DNA of 64,000 nucleotides from an uncultured Olsenella sp. (GTDB lineage Bacteria; Actinomycetota; Coriobacteriia; Coriobacteriales; Atopobiaceae), in the NCBI GenBank assembly GCA_949287905.1, contig CASEHX010000026.1:62001-126000 (forward strand). Direction: 5' to 3'. The notes under the pieces were generated by a model. That model saw only the letters and a list, made by a program, of their open reading frames with translations. It did no database searches and had not been told where the DNA came from. The translations under genes and the position numbers were made by a program. Below, in pieces: positions 44,072 to 52,845 of this stretch. The stretch's first letter is position 1. Each line of letters begins with the position of its first letter.

Positions 44072-44470
44072 ATGATGAACAACACAATCCAAGTCCGCGT
44101 GTCTGACTCCATGAAGGCGAAGATTGAAGCGTTCGCCGCCACACACGAGATGAACGTGAGCGAGGCTTGCCGCAACCTAATCTCTATGGAGCTGAGCCGC
44201 AAGGAGACGGTATTCGCCGCAAGCGACTTCGTTAAGTTCCTACAGTCCGTAGGCTTCAACGCACTTGACGAAATCGAGCCTGAGACGTTGAACGACGCCG
44301 CCAAGTTCTACGAGTCCTACCGCGAGGGGCTTGCAAAGGAACCCGATTACTGGCGTGCTCTTGGGGAACGTGAACTGCACCTCAAGAACGACTTCGAGCG
44401 TAGCAAGCGTGAGAACCCGAGCGTCAAGCACTCCTACGCCGCCCGTGTGGCTCACTGCCTAAAGGGCTAA
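44072..44470 (+). CDS. Ribbon-helix-helix-like phage protein
   Basis: This 132-residue protein starts with TIQVRVSDSMKAKIEAFAATHEMNVSEACRNLI, a strand-helix-helix of RHH type, then a charged helical tail. It probably binds DNA. An in-frame earlier start adds a non-homologous stretch through a terminator-like hairpin, so the ATG after GAGAGGAAAG is preferred. It is preceded by leader B and followed by a third leader-like region. Confidence 0.72.
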   Translation: MMNNTIQVRVSDSMKAKIEAFAATHEMNVSEACRNLISMELSRKETVFAASDFVKFLQSVGFNALDEIEPETLNDAAKFYESYREGLAKEPDYWRALGERELHLKNDFERSKRENPSVKHSYAARVAHCLKG

Positions 44471-44567
44471 ACACGATAAATCACATACCGGATTTTTCAA
44501 ATAGAGAAGCAGTCATATCTGCTGTTTCTCTTGGAAGAGGGCAGGGGCTAACACCTCTGCCCTTTTT
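44464..44567 (+). promoter_or_regulatory. Conserved prophage leader C and terminator
   Basis: GGGCTAAACACGATAAA here matches GGGCTAAACCCGATAAA at 49256. A GAGAAGCAG-type hairpin follows, then a stem GGGCAGGGG (44539-44547) with CCTCTGCCC (44554-44562) and a TTTTT tail, a clear intrinsic terminator. The next gene starts 35 bases later. Confidence 0.6.
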
Positions 44568-44601
44568 CATAAACAGGAAAAGGAAAAGGAGAAACATTGA
44601 A

Positions 44602-45054
44602 ATGGGATTCATACAGGACAAGAGACGCGGCAAGGTGGGCGAGAGAGTCGTAAAGGGCTATTTCGAAGCCATAGGAGCCGATATAAGGGACTTATCGGAG
44701 GAATCCGAGTACCAAGCCCAAGACGTCGATTTGATAGCCGCAGACGGGCTTACATACGAGGTTAAGACGGACTACAGGTTCAGCGAAACCGGAAACCTCG
44801 CCTTGGAGGACTCGATAACCAACGCCCACGGCAAGTTCAAGAGTTGGCTTTGGACTAGCAAGGCTGACTACTTCTGCTTCGTTGACCCGAACCAAGAGAG
44901 CAAGTTCGTAGCAATCAAGGCTTCAGATTTGCGGCACTTGGTTGAGTTCGAGAACTTCCGCAAAGTCACCAAGGATGATGAATACAAGTTCATAACCCTC
45001 TACCTCTTGCCCTATTGGAAGTACCAAGAGTGCTTCGAGATATACGAATACTAG
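44602..45054 (+). CDS. Putative PD-(D/E)xK-type phage nuclease
   Basis: This 150-residue protein has GERVVKGYFEAIGADIRDL then DVDLIAADGLTYEVKTDYRF, where an aspartate, then E-V-K, fit the D...ExK catalytic pattern of the PD-(D/E)xK superfamily, as in Holliday junction resolvase-like and restriction-like phage enzymes. The C-terminus is aromatic and acidic. It lies just before the terminase genes, a common spot for packaging-related nucleases. The nuclease call is from pattern only. Confidence 0.6.
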   Translation: MGFIQDKRRGKVGERVVKGYFEAIGADIRDLSEESEYQAQDVDLIAADGLTYEVKTDYRFSETGNLALEDSITNAHGKFKSWLWTSKADYFCFVDPNQESKFVAIKASDLRHLVEFENFRKVTKDDEYKFITLYLLPYWKYQECFEIYEY

Positions 45055-45070
45055 TTAGGAGGTGCGGCGA

Positions 45071-45463
45071 ATGGCACGAACGCCGACTAAGAAAGAAGCA
45101 AGGGAGTTCGCTGAAATCTACCTATTTGAAACGGGCTTAAACGCGAGCAAAGCCGCAGAACTCCTATACCAGCGTGAGGGAAGGGAAACCAACGGCAAGG
45201 TTTGGCGGCAACTGGGCTACCAACTCCTACACCATCCCAAGACGCAAGAGCAACTTGAACAGTTGCGACAGGAACACCAAGAGATGTTCGAGATTAACCG
45301 AGACAAGGTAATCGACAAGCTGAACCAGATGATTGAGTCCGACGAATACTCTCCCAAGGTTCAACTCGAAGCAATAGACAAGCTCGCCCGCATCGGCGGT
45401 TTCTACAACGACTCTCTTGAAATGAAGGGCAACCAGACAATTAGTGTGGCTCTTGTCGATTAG
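45071..45463 (+). CDS. terS: Terminase small subunit
   Basis: This 130-residue protein begins with a helix-turn-helix-like region (TPTKKEAREFAEIYLFETGLNASKAAELLYQREG) and a following oligomerisation helix; it lies directly before the large terminase, the standard place for the DNA-recognising small subunit. The ATG is chosen over a GTG upstream which overlaps the TTAGGAGGT ribosome binding site. Homology to a specific terS family is moderate. Confidence 0.82.
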   Translation: MARTPTKKEAREFAEIYLFETGLNASKAAELLYQREGRETNGKVWRQLGYQLLHHPKTQEQLEQLRQEHQEMFEINRDKVIDKLNQMIESDEYSPKVQLEAIDKLARIGGFYNDSLEMKGNQTISVALVD

Positions 45464-45471
45464 AGCCGCCT

Positions 45472-46704
45472 ATGCAAGTGAACATAAGCCGCAAGGTGTT
45501 CAACCCCCATTTCTTACCACTCTTGGAGGACGAGCACTTTGTTTTGTTATTACTTGGCGGTGCATCGAGCGGAAAAAGCTACTTCTCCTTTCAACGTGCC
45601 GTCTATCGCTGTCTATTGGACAAACGCAAGTACATCATCTTGAGAAAGCACGCGGTAGACGTGCGGCGTTCCTGCTTCGAGGACGTGAAGACGATACTTG
45701 CCAAGTGGAACCTCACGCCGCACGTCGTTATAAACACAAGCCTTATGACAATCACCTACCCGAACGGTAGCGTGATGCTTTTCTCGGGTTGCGACGATGT
45801 TGAGAAGTTGAAGTCAATCCCCAACATCACCGACGCGATATTCGAAGAAGCGTCCGAGTTCTCGCCGGAGGACTTCGAGCAGTTGAAAATAAGGCTTCGC
45901 GGCAAGGGGAGACTAAAGAACCAGATAGTTCTACAGTCCAACCCCATTTCCAAAGCCAACTGGCTATATCTACACTTCTTCGACAAGGGTTGTCTCGAAG
46001 AGGACTGTCTTATCGACAGGAGCACTTACAAGGACAACCCATTCTGCAACGAAGAGACAATAAGAGCACTAGAGAGATACAAGGACACCAACCCCGCCTA
46101 CTACACAATCTACTGTCTCGGTGAGTTCGGTTCTCTATCGCGTCTCGTTTACACGAACTGGCGAACAGAGGAACTTGATACTACCGAGCTATTGGAACAA
46201 GGCTATCAGTTGTGCGTGGGGCTTGACTGGGGGTATACGGCTGACGCTACGGCAATAGCGGTTATGCTCGCAGACGAAGAGAACAAGAAGCTATACGTGA
46301 TAAACGAGTTCTACCAGACGGGTATGCTCAATGACGCCATAGCCAACCAAATCAAGTATATGGGGCTGTCGAAGTCAACAATCATCGCTGACTCAGCCGA
46401 ACCGAAATCAATAGACGAACTCAAGAGAAACGGCATACGCAGGGTGAAGCCGAGCACCAAGGGGCAAGGCTCAATCAACGCGGGTATCGCAAAGCTTCAA
46501 GAGTTTGAAATCATCGTTGACGCTCACTGCGAGAACTTCATCACCGAGCTTCAAAACTACTCCTACAAGAAGGATAAGGCTACGGGCGAGTACGTCAACG
46601 AGCCGGAAGACAGGTTCAATCACTTGATGGACGCGGCGAGGTACGGAATCCAGTGCCTAACCGCAAAACATCAACTCAAGACACTACCCAAGTACACGTT
46701 ATAG
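45472..46704 (+). CDS. terL: Terminase large subunit
   Basis: This 410-residue protein is the packaging motor. The ATPase domain has Walker A GGASSGKS at residues 29-36 and Walker B TDAIFEEAS, and the C-terminal nuclease domain has GLDWGYTADATAI with further acidic residues (IIADSAEPK). It is of the PBSX/SPP1-like group. It starts eight bases after terS with little ribosome binding site, so it is probably translated by coupling. Confidence 0.93.
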   Translation: MQVNISRKVFNPHFLPLLEDEHFVLLLLGGASSGKSYFSFQRAVYRCLLDKRKYIILRKHAVDVRRSCFEDVKTILAKWNLTPHVVINTSLMTITYPNGSVMLFSGCDDVEKLKSIPNITDAIFEEASEFSPEDFEQLKIRLRGKGRLKNQIVLQSNPISKANWLYLHFFDKGCLEEDCLIDRSTYKDNPFCNEETIRALERYKDTNPAYYTIYCLGEFGSLSRLVYTNWRTEELDTTELLEQGYQLCVGLDWGYTADATAIAVMLADEENKKLYVINEFYQTGMLNDAIANQIKYMGLSKSTIIADSAEPKSIDELKRNGIRRVKPSTKGQGSINAGIAKLQEFEIIVDAHCENFITELQNYSYKKDKATGEYVNEPEDRFNHLMDAARYGIQCLTAKHQLKTLPKYTL

Positions 46705-46708
46705 AGGG

Positions 46709-48058
46709 GTGAGAACAATTTACAAGATTCTATTCGACAAGGGTGAAGAACTCACCCCGCAAATCATCGGCAAGGTAATCCGCAAGCACCAAGAGAAGGT
46801 GGTACCTGCCCTAGAGCGTGCGAACGGATACTTCGAGGGACGCGGACAGGCGATTATGAACCGCACGAACCCAGACCCGTCCCGCCCCAACAACCGAATC
46901 GTAAAGAACTACTGCAAGACAATCGTTGAGAACTTCCAAGGATATCTGACTGGCAACCCCGTCTCCTACTCCGGGATTGACGAAGCGGACGTGTCCGCCA
47001 TTCAGGACATTCTCAACGACAACGACGTAATCAACACGGACTCCGAGTTCCTACAGGAAGCGTTGATTAACGGAATAGCCTTCGAACTATGCTACGTGAA
47101 CGAGGACAACGAGAAGCGTTTCAAGAACATCGACGCCCGCTCAGTCGTTCCCGTCTACTCTAACGACTTGGACGAGGAACTTCTATACGCAATCTACTAC
47201 ACGCCCGTACAGAACTGGCAGGACGATACCGCACCCGAGGTTTGGGACGTTGACGTTTACACCGAGTCGGAAATCTACCATTACGAGTCAACGAACACCT
47301 TCAACGACTTCACCCTCTTGGAGGTAGAGCCGCACTACTTCAACGAGGTACCCTTCGTTATCTTCGACCTGAACAAGTCCAACACGCCGATATTCGAACC
47401 CATCGTCTCGCTTCAGGACGCCTACAACGCACTCCTATCCGACGAGGTTAACGACTTCGCGGCGTTCGTTGACGCCTACATGGTTCTCAAGAACCTCGAC
47501 GCGACGAGCGAGGACTTGGCTGAGATGAAGGCGAACCGCACAATCATCATCGACGGCGAGAGCGACGTTTCATATCTAACCAAGAACATCTCTGACACCC
47601 AAATCCAGAACCTCTTGGACAACATCAACACGAGTATCCACACCGTTAGCAACTCGCCGGACTTCAGTTCCGAGGAGTTCAACAGCGGCGTTAGTTCCGG
47701 CATCGCACTTCAGTTCAAGCTAGTCGGGTTCAACAACATCGCATCCAACATCGAAGCGAGATTCCGCAAGGCACTACAGAAGCGAATCTCCCTTATCAAC
47801 ACCATCCTTGAGCTAGTCGATACGGACGTATGCCCCGTTGAGATTTCCTTCAAGCACAACTTACCTACCAGCATCCTCGACACGGTGAACATGGTGAACA
47901 GCCTACGCGGGCTTGTTAGCGACGAAACGCTACTCGCACAAATCCCGTTCATCAAGGACGTTGCCGCCGAAGTCGAGCGTATCGAGCGACAGAACGAACC
48001 TTACCTCGACCCATACAGCCCAACCGAGCAGGTGAGCGAGAATGGCGAAGAGGAATAG
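46709..48058 (+). CDS. Portal protein (SPP1 Gp6-like)
   Basis: This 449-residue protein resembles SPP1-type portals that form the dodecameric DNA channel at the capsid vertex; VKNYCKTIVENFQGYLTGNPVSYSG near the N-terminus and the helical C-terminal part are typical. GTG is the annotated start, but the AGAGGGG ribosome binding site abuts it, and an ATT nine bases later would be better spaced, so the start is uncertain. It overlaps the next gene by 17 bases. Confidence 0.9.
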   Translation: MRTIYKILFDKGEELTPQIIGKVIRKHQEKVVPALERANGYFEGRGQAIMNRTNPDPSRPNNRIVKNYCKTIVENFQGYLTGNPVSYSGIDEADVSAIQDILNDNDVINTDSEFLQEALINGIAFELCYVNEDNEKRFKNIDARSVVPVYSNDLDEELLYAIYYTPVQNWQDDTAPEVWDVDVYTESEIYHYESTNTFNDFTLLEVEPHYFNEVPFVIFDLNKSNTPIFEPIVSLQDAYNALLSDEVNDFAAFVDAYMVLKNLDATSEDLAEMKANRTIIIDGESDVSYLTKNISDTQIQNLLDNINTSIHTVSNSPDFSSEEFNSGVSSGIALQFKLVGFNNIASNIEARFRKALQKRISLINTILELVDTDVCPVEISFKHNLPTSILDTVNMVNSLRGLVSDETLLAQIPFIKDVAAEVERIERQNEPYLDPYSPTEQVSENGEEE

Positions 48059-48848
48059 CTATTGGGAGAACAGAATCCAAGAGGAACGAGAGAACTCCTA
48101 CAAGCGGCTCAACAAGGACACCGAGAGGGAACTTGCCGCCGTCTACCACGAGCAAGCAACCGCACTACGCAACTCGATACTTGAGGTGTTCGCCAAGATA
48201 GAAGCACAGAAGTCCACGGGCGAGCCGATACAGGCGAACGACCTGTACCGCAACCGCCGCTACTGGCAACTCTTGGAAGAGATTAACGAGCGTCTAAAGA
48301 TTCTCGGACGCGAGCAGATACGGATAACCGAACCCGCCATAGTCAAGGCTTACCAAGAGACGCTGGATATCGTGGACTCCAACATCGTAGCCACAACATC
48401 CGGCGTGAACACAGCGTTGATGAACGCCCACGCCATAGACGGCGAGCAGATAGTCAATCAGGTTTGGTGCTTGGACGGCAAGAACTTCTCAGATAGAGTC
48501 TGGCAGGACAAGCAGAGACTAATGCCGCAAATCAAGAAGGCGTTGTCCGACGCACTGGTACAGGGCAAGAGTCCTTGGGAGATTGCCAAGGCTATGAGCG
48601 ACAGACTTGAGGTAAGCCGCGAGAACGCCTTCAGGTTAGTCCGCACGGAAACCGCACACGCCCAAGTCTACGCACAGACCCAACGATACAAGGAGTACGG
48701 GTTCACCAAGGGGAAGTTCCTCGCAAGCCCGACTTGCTGCCACGAGTGCCAAGAGCACGACGGCGAGATATACACGTTGGAGGAATTGGAGAAACTTCTG
48801 CCCGTACACCCGCGTTGCACCTGCACGTACACGCTTGTAGGTGATTAG
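48042..48848 (+). CDS. Minor head / head morphogenesis protein (SPP1 Gp7-like)
   Basis: This 268-residue protein has the Mu F-like region towards its C-terminus (SRENAFRLVRTETAHAQVYAQTQRYKEYG, then CCHECQEHDGEIYTLEE and HPRCTCTYTLV), where histidine and cysteines may bind metal. Such proteins enter the head with the DNA or bind the portal. It overlaps the portal gene, indicating coupling. Confidence 0.88.
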   Translation: MAKRNSYWENRIQEERENSYKRLNKDTERELAAVYHEQATALRNSILEVFAKIEAQKSTGEPIQANDLYRNRRYWQLLEEINERLKILGREQIRITEPAIVKAYQETLDIVDSNIVATTSGVNTALMNAHAIDGEQIVNQVWCLDGKNFSDRVWQDKQRLMPQIKKALSDALVQGKSPWEIAKAMSDRLEVSRENAFRLVRTETAHAQVYAQTQRYKEYGFTKGKFLASPTCCHECQEHDGEIYTLEELEKLLPVHPRCTCTYTLVGD

Positions 48849-49256
48849 ATGCTCGAACTGATATCTACCTACACGCTTGGCGAGTTCATAGGCTTCTGCT
48901 CGATACTGGCGGGCGTTATCGCCGCACTCGTTAAGTTCCTCAGTTATCTGAACGAGCAATTCAAGTTCGTAGAGACTAAGAAGACGAAGATAGACAAACT
49001 AAACTCCAAACTCGATTCCCTCTTGGAGAAGGTGGAGAGGAACGAGGAAGACACTCAGGTACTCAAGGAAGCGAGCCTTTCCCGCATCAAGGGGAAGATA
49101 GTCGATAGGCACAAGGAGTACATGGCTCTTGGGTGCATCGACTACCGTACGCTCGACTACCTACAGGCTCAGTTCCGAGCCTACGAGAAGATGGGCGGGA
49201 ACTCATACGTCCACGAACTCATGCGGGACTTGGAGGGGCTACCTCTAAAGGATTAG
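48849..49256 (+). CDS. Small membrane protein with coiled coil
   Basis: This 135-residue protein has one N-terminal membrane segment (about residues 10-32, LGEFIGFCSILAGVIAALVKFLSYL) and then a charged coiled-coil region (KIDKLNSKLDSLLEKVERNEE). It directly abuts the head morphogenesis gene. It could be a holin-like or structural membrane protein, but the position amid head genes is atypical for a holin. No firm family. Confidence 0.65.
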   Translation: MLELISTYTLGEFIGFCSILAGVIAALVKFLSYLNEQFKFVETKKTKIDKLNSKLDSLLEKVERNEEDTQVLKEASLSRIKGKIVDRHKEYMALGCIDYRTLDYLQAQFRAYEKMGGNSYVHELMRDLEGLPLKD

Positions 49257-49307
49257 GGCTAAACCCGATAAAAGACAGCCCGCGAAATTCAAATAACAAT
49301 GAACAGC
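49256..49307 (+). promoter_or_regulatory. Conserved prophage leader D
   Basis: GGGCTAAACCCGATAAAAG with a GGGC/GCCC stem then an ATTCAAATAACAATGAA stretch closely matches leader C. It lies between the membrane protein and the scaffold gene. Only a weak GGCG/CGCC hairpin follows and no clear U-tract. Confidence 0.55.
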
Positions 49308-49392
49308 GAGAGGGGGAGCGGAACGCTTCAACTCTCTTTTCTTATGCAGGGGCGGTGTATCGCCGCAACTCGAATCGAAAGGAAACAGAACT

Positions 49393-49974
49393 ATGGAAAA
49401 CGAAGCCGTGAACCAGAACCAACAGACTCAGGCGAACGAGACTCAGGAATCCACACCCCGCACCTACACGGAAGAGGAAGTCCGCGAACTCCTACAGAAG
49501 GAGGGCGATAAGCGAGTCTCAGAAGCGATGAAGAAGGCTGAGCGTAAGAGCCAAGCGAAAATCAAGGAAGCCGCCAAGCTCGCACAGATGAACGAGGAGC
49601 AGAAGTTCCAGTACGAGTTGGAGCAACGCGAGAAGGCAATCGAAGCCAAGGAAAAGGAACTCGCGTTGGCAGAGAACAAAGCTACCGCTTCTCAGATTCT
49701 CGCAGACAGGGGAATCTCCGCTCAGCTCGTGGACATGGTAGTTGCGGAGGACGCGGACGAGATGATGGAGAACATCAACCGTCTCGACAACGCATTCAAG
49801 GCTTCAGTCAAGGCGGAGGTTGAGAAGCGTCTTGCAACCAAGACTCCCAAGAAGAACCTACCGCTTGACACGCACATCACCAAAGAGCAGTTCCGAGCAA
49901 TGCCGCTATCGCAGCAAGCGGAACTCTACAAGACGAATCCCGACTTGTACAAGCAACTATCGGGACGCGGCTGA
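49393..49974 (+). CDS. Capsid scaffold protein (DUF4355-like)
   Basis: This 193-residue protein has an acidic, glutamine-rich start, a long coiled coil (VRELLQKEGDKRVSEAMKKAERK onwards through about residue 100) and a C-terminal helical tail. That build and its place before the capsid gene fit scaffolds of the DUF4355 family that guide procapsid assembly and leave before packaging. Confidence 0.85.
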   Translation: MENEAVNQNQQTQANETQESTPRTYTEEEVRELLQKEGDKRVSEAMKKAERKSQAKIKEAAKLAQMNEEQKFQYELEQREKAIEAKEKELALAENKATASQILADRGISAQLVDMVVAEDADEMMENINRLDNAFKASVKAEVEKRLATKTPKKNLPLDTHITKEQFRAMPLSQQAELYKTNPDLYKQLSGRG

Positions 49975-50010
49975 ATAACCAACCCTACAACTGAATAAGG
50001 AGAATCAAAC

Positions 50011-50820
50011 ATGGCTGAACCTACCGCCGGAACCATTGATTTATATTCCAACTTCGTAGTCGAGAACAAAATCACCGACACCGTAAACTCTCTTCTCGAC
50101 GTCAACTCCCTAATGACTCTCGACACCACCCTCACCACCGACGCGGGTCTTACCAAGAAAGTCCACAAGTACACCTACAGCGGCACAGTCGAGCAGCTTG
50201 CCAAGGGTGCCAAGAACTCCAAGTACGGCTCCATTGACATGGAAGAGACTGATTACACAGTCAAGCGTTACCAGCAGTCCTACAAGTTCAACGACATTGA
50301 CGTTATGACTGACCCAACCATCCAAGATGTTTTCGCCGATGGTGCCGCAAAGGCTATGGCTAACGAAATCCGCACCGAGTACTTCACCGAACTCGCCAAG
50401 ATTTCCAACCACGTTGACGTTACTACCGCCCTCACCTATGACGCCGTTGTTGACGCCCTACAGGAAATCGGCGTAGAGAACGAAGACAACCTCTTCCTAA
50501 TCATGGGCGGTGACGGCAAGGCCGCTATCCGCAAGGACGCAGACTTCATCGCTTCTCGCCAAGGGGACATTCTCTATACCGGACAGTTCGGTAGCGTATG
50601 CGGCGTTCCCTGCGTCTTCTCCAAGCTCGTACCTGCCAACACCGTCTACGCAACCAAGAAGGACGCCGTTAAGTTCTTCGTGAAGCGTGAGGGCACCGTC
50701 GAGCAGGACAGAGACATCGAAACCAAAGACAACCTCGTTGTCTACGAACGCCACGGCCTAATCGCACTCGTTGACGATACCGAGTCCTGCATCATCAACT
50801 TCAATCACGAAGCTGCTTAG
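50011..50820 (+). CDS. Major capsid protein
   Basis: This 269-residue protein lies after the scaffold and before the head-tail connectors, the capsid position. Its central segment (NKITDTVNSLL, then YTVKRYQQSYKFNDIDVMTDP) and its C-terminal VEQDRDIETKDNLVVYERHGLIAL resemble capsid proteins of the HK97 fold found in SPP1-like and N4-gp56-like groups. The ATG follows AAGGAGAATC after a conserved ACAACTGAATA. High expression is expected. Confidence 0.88.
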   Translation: MAEPTAGTIDLYSNFVVENKITDTVNSLLDVNSLMTLDTTLTTDAGLTKKVHKYTYSGTVEQLAKGAKNSKYGSIDMEETDYTVKRYQQSYKFNDIDVMTDPTIQDVFADGAAKAMANEIRTEYFTELAKISNHVDVTTALTYDAVVDALQEIGVENEDNLFLIMGGDGKAAIRKDADFIASRQGDILYTGQFGSVCGVPCVFSKLVPANTVYATKKDAVKFFVKREGTVEQDRDIETKDNLVVYERHGLIALVDDTESCIINFNHEAA

Positions 50821-50849
50821 TGATACAACCGCATAGAGAGGGGCTATAG

Positions 50850-51134
50850 ATGCTAAGTAAACTCAAAATCCTATACCCCGCACTCTCTGACGAACTTCTA
50901 TCCCTTCTCTTGGAGAATGCAATCACCTTCGTCTGCGACTACTGCCACATCGACGAGGTTGATTCATCTCTCAACGCGACGCTCTTCAAAATCATCCAAG
51001 AGGACTTGAGCAAGATTGACTCTCAGGGCTTGAGTTCGGAATCGGCGGGCGGCGTTAGCGTCTCATACACGAGCGACTACAGCCCCGCTATCTACGCATC
51101 ACTCAACAAGCACAAGCGTATACGCACCGCTTAG
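50850..51134 (+). CDS. Head-tail connector protein (gp6-like)
   Basis: This 94-residue protein is mainly helical with the gp6/gp15 connector pattern (ILYPALSDELLSLLLENAITFVCDYCHID). It is the first of the small proteins linking the filled head to the tail. It begins 29 bases after the capsid gene following GAGAGGGGC. Confidence 0.78.
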   Translation: MLSKLKILYPALSDELLSLLLENAITFVCDYCHIDEVDSSLNATLFKIIQEDLSKIDSQGLSSESAGGVSVSYTSDYSPAIYASLNKHKRIRTA

Positions 51135-51146
51135 GGGTGAGTGCCT

Positions 51147-51452
51147 ATGTTCCGTTCACGAATGACTGAGCACGAAATCCAAGAGCCAATCAAGAAGAGA
51201 GACGGCTTGGGGTTCGCTTTCGATGATTACGACGAACCCCGAGCCGTTGCGATGTACGTAACCACGCCAACCCAGTCCGTCTTCAACCAGAACGAACTCT
51301 ACGCGACCCGCTACGACGCGGTTGGGTTCTCTCTTGAGGACTTGCCGAAAGGCACCCTGATTGACGAAGAGTTTACGGTTGAAACCTCGACGCCGCACAA
51401 GGGCTTCGAATGGGTTCTCGAACTGAAGCGAATCGGAAACGCCAATGCCTAG
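51147..51452 (+). CDS. Probable head closure protein
   Basis: This 101-residue beta-rich protein lies between the connector and the HK97 gp10-like gene, the usual place of the stopper. The ATG was chosen since AGGGGTG is six bases upstream; an earlier GTG is too close. Assignment is mainly from order; sequence alone is weak. It overlaps the next gene by eight bases. Confidence 0.68.
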   Translation: MFRSRMTEHEIQEPIKKRDGLGFAFDDYDEPRAVAMYVTTPTQSVFNQNELYATRYDAVGFSLEDLPKGTLIDEEFTVETSTPHKGFEWVLELKRIGNANA

Positions 51453-51846
51453 CAACCACGAGGTATCACAGAACCTTAGCGAGTTCATACACAAAGACTT
51501 ACCGAACTACCTCAAACGGGCAATGGCGGAAGCGTGTGCGGAGGTTCAGGGTGCGGCGAGGGAGAAGTGCCCGTCCGACACGGGCAACCTAAGACGCTCA
51601 ATCGACTTCGAGGTTGAGGACGATGGGCGAGAGGGGGTTGTCTTCTCGAACGTCGAGTACGCCCCATACGTGGAAGTCGGCACGGGCATCCACTCAAGCA
51701 AGGGCAACGGACGCAAGACGCCTTGGAGATACGAGGGTTCGCACGGTTGGGTGACTACGAGCGGCAACGAGCCGCAGCCCTTCTTGGAACCAGCCGCGAG
51801 AGAGAAGCAATCAGACATTACAAAGAAGTTCGAGGGGTTGTTTTAG
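51445..51846 (+). CDS. HK97 gp10-like tail completion protein
   Basis: This 133-residue protein has KRAMAEACAEVQGAAREKCPSDTGNLRRSI then VEYAPYVEVGTG, the signature of HK97 gp10 family tail completion proteins. The glycine and histidine-rich segment GIHSSKGNGRKT lies in a loop. It abuts the following gene. Confidence 0.88.
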   Translation: MPSNHEVSQNLSEFIHKDLPNYLKRAMAEACAEVQGAAREKCPSDTGNLRRSIDFEVEDDGREGVVFSNVEYAPYVEVGTGIHSSKGNGRKTPWRYEGSHGWVTTSGNEPQPFLEPAAREKQSDITKKFEGLF

Positions 51847-52188
51847 ATGATACTTGAAAGCCTATTGGGGGCTATCCAACAGGCTACAGGAATAGCCCCG
51901 CAAGCATATATGACAGAGAGGGCGGGAAAGCCCGCTATCACATATTCCTTCTACCGTGCCACGGACAACGGTGCGGTAGCCACATACCGCCTGCAAACGC
52001 GGGTCTTCGGAAAGACTCAGGAGCAGGCAATCGAGGTTGAGCAGAAGATAACCGACTCCTTGGTGACTCTCGGGGACTCCACCAAGTTCGGCTGCTCCAT
52101 TTCCTCGAACGGGGGCGGTGCGTTGATTGACGCTGAAACCAACACCCCGCAAGTCCTCACCTACTTCGACGTGGTAGCCAAGCACTAG
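51847..52188 (+). CDS. Tail terminator-like protein (DUF3168 group)
   Basis: This 113-residue protein sits between gp10-like and the major tail protein, where siphophages encode a tail terminator. Its helix (MILESLLGAIQQATGIAPQAYM) followed by strands is similar to DUF3168 proteins. Identification rests largely on context. Confidence 0.72.
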   Translation: MILESLLGAIQQATGIAPQAYMTERAGKPAITYSFYRATDNGAVATYRLQTRVFGKTQEQAIEVEQKITDSLVTLGDSTKFGCSISSNGGGALIDAETNTPQVLTYFDVVAKH

Positions 52189-52231
52189 GCTCCACGACTT
52201 CACAACTGAATAACGTAAAGGAGTTGAATAG

Positions 52232-52786
52232 ATGGCTATCAACAAGAAGATTGTTCTTGGTAGCGGCAAACTCTACGCAACCGAGTTCACCGATACCATT
52301 CCAGAGGACAGCACCTTAGAGACTGACGATAACATCCTCGGACTCATTTCCGGTGGTGCCACTCTCACCTACGAGCCTGAGTTCTACACCGCATCCGATG
52401 ACTTAGGCATCGCCGTAAAGAAGATGATTACAAACGAGAACGTAACCCTTCAAAGCGGCATCATGACTTGGAACGGCAAGACTCTACAGAAACTCGTGAA
52501 CACCGGACGTGTTGACGAGGACACCGCTGGCAAGCGTATCGTCAAAATCGGCGGCGTCGGCAACTACGACGGCAAGAAGTACGTCCTCCGCTTCGTACAC
52601 GAGGACGCTGCCGAGGGCGATATCCGCATCACCATCGTAGGCTCCAACGAAGCCGGTTTCGAAATCGCCTTCACCAAGGACGAGGAAACCGTAATCGACG
52701 CCGAGTTCACCGCCTTCCCGATTGACGATGATGGAACCTTAATCATCTACGAGGAAGAGGACGCAACCGTAACCGGTGCTGCTTAG
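52232..52786 (+). CDS. Major tail protein
   Basis: This 184-residue beta-rich protein is in the tail-tube position before the chaperone region. It begins AINKKIVLGSGKLYATEFTD and has a predicted tube-forming beta sandwich with VTLQSGIMTWNGKTLQKLVNTGRV. Its mRNA ends at a strong terminator (52799-52825) directly after the stop. The leader carries the repeated ACAACTGAATA motif. Confidence 0.83.
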   Translation: MAINKKIVLGSGKLYATEFTDTIPEDSTLETDDNILGLISGGATLTYEPEFYTASDDLGIAVKKMITNENVTLQSGIMTWNGKTLQKLVNTGRVDEDTAGKRIVKIGGVGNYDGKKYVLRFVHEDAAEGDIRITIVGSNEAGFEIAFTKDEETVIDAEFTAFPIDDDGTLIIYEEEDATVTGAA

Positions 52787-52798
52787 TAAAACCGACAG

Positions 52799-52830
52799 GG
52801 GCAGGGGAATCAGTCCCTTGCCCCTTTTTC
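52799..52830 (+). terminator. Intrinsic terminator after the major tail protein
   Basis: GGGGCAGGGG (52799-52808) with CCCTTGCCCC (52816-52825) and a six-base loop is followed by TTTTT. It would limit expression of the collagen-like gene downstream relative to the tail tube. Confidence 0.8.
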
Positions 52831-52845
52831 TTTTAGGAGCGGACA

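Noticed and set aside
48849-49256. Holin assignment for the small membrane protein
   Set aside because: One membrane segment with a long coiled coil in the middle of head genes is not a typical holin, and no endolysin is adjacent.
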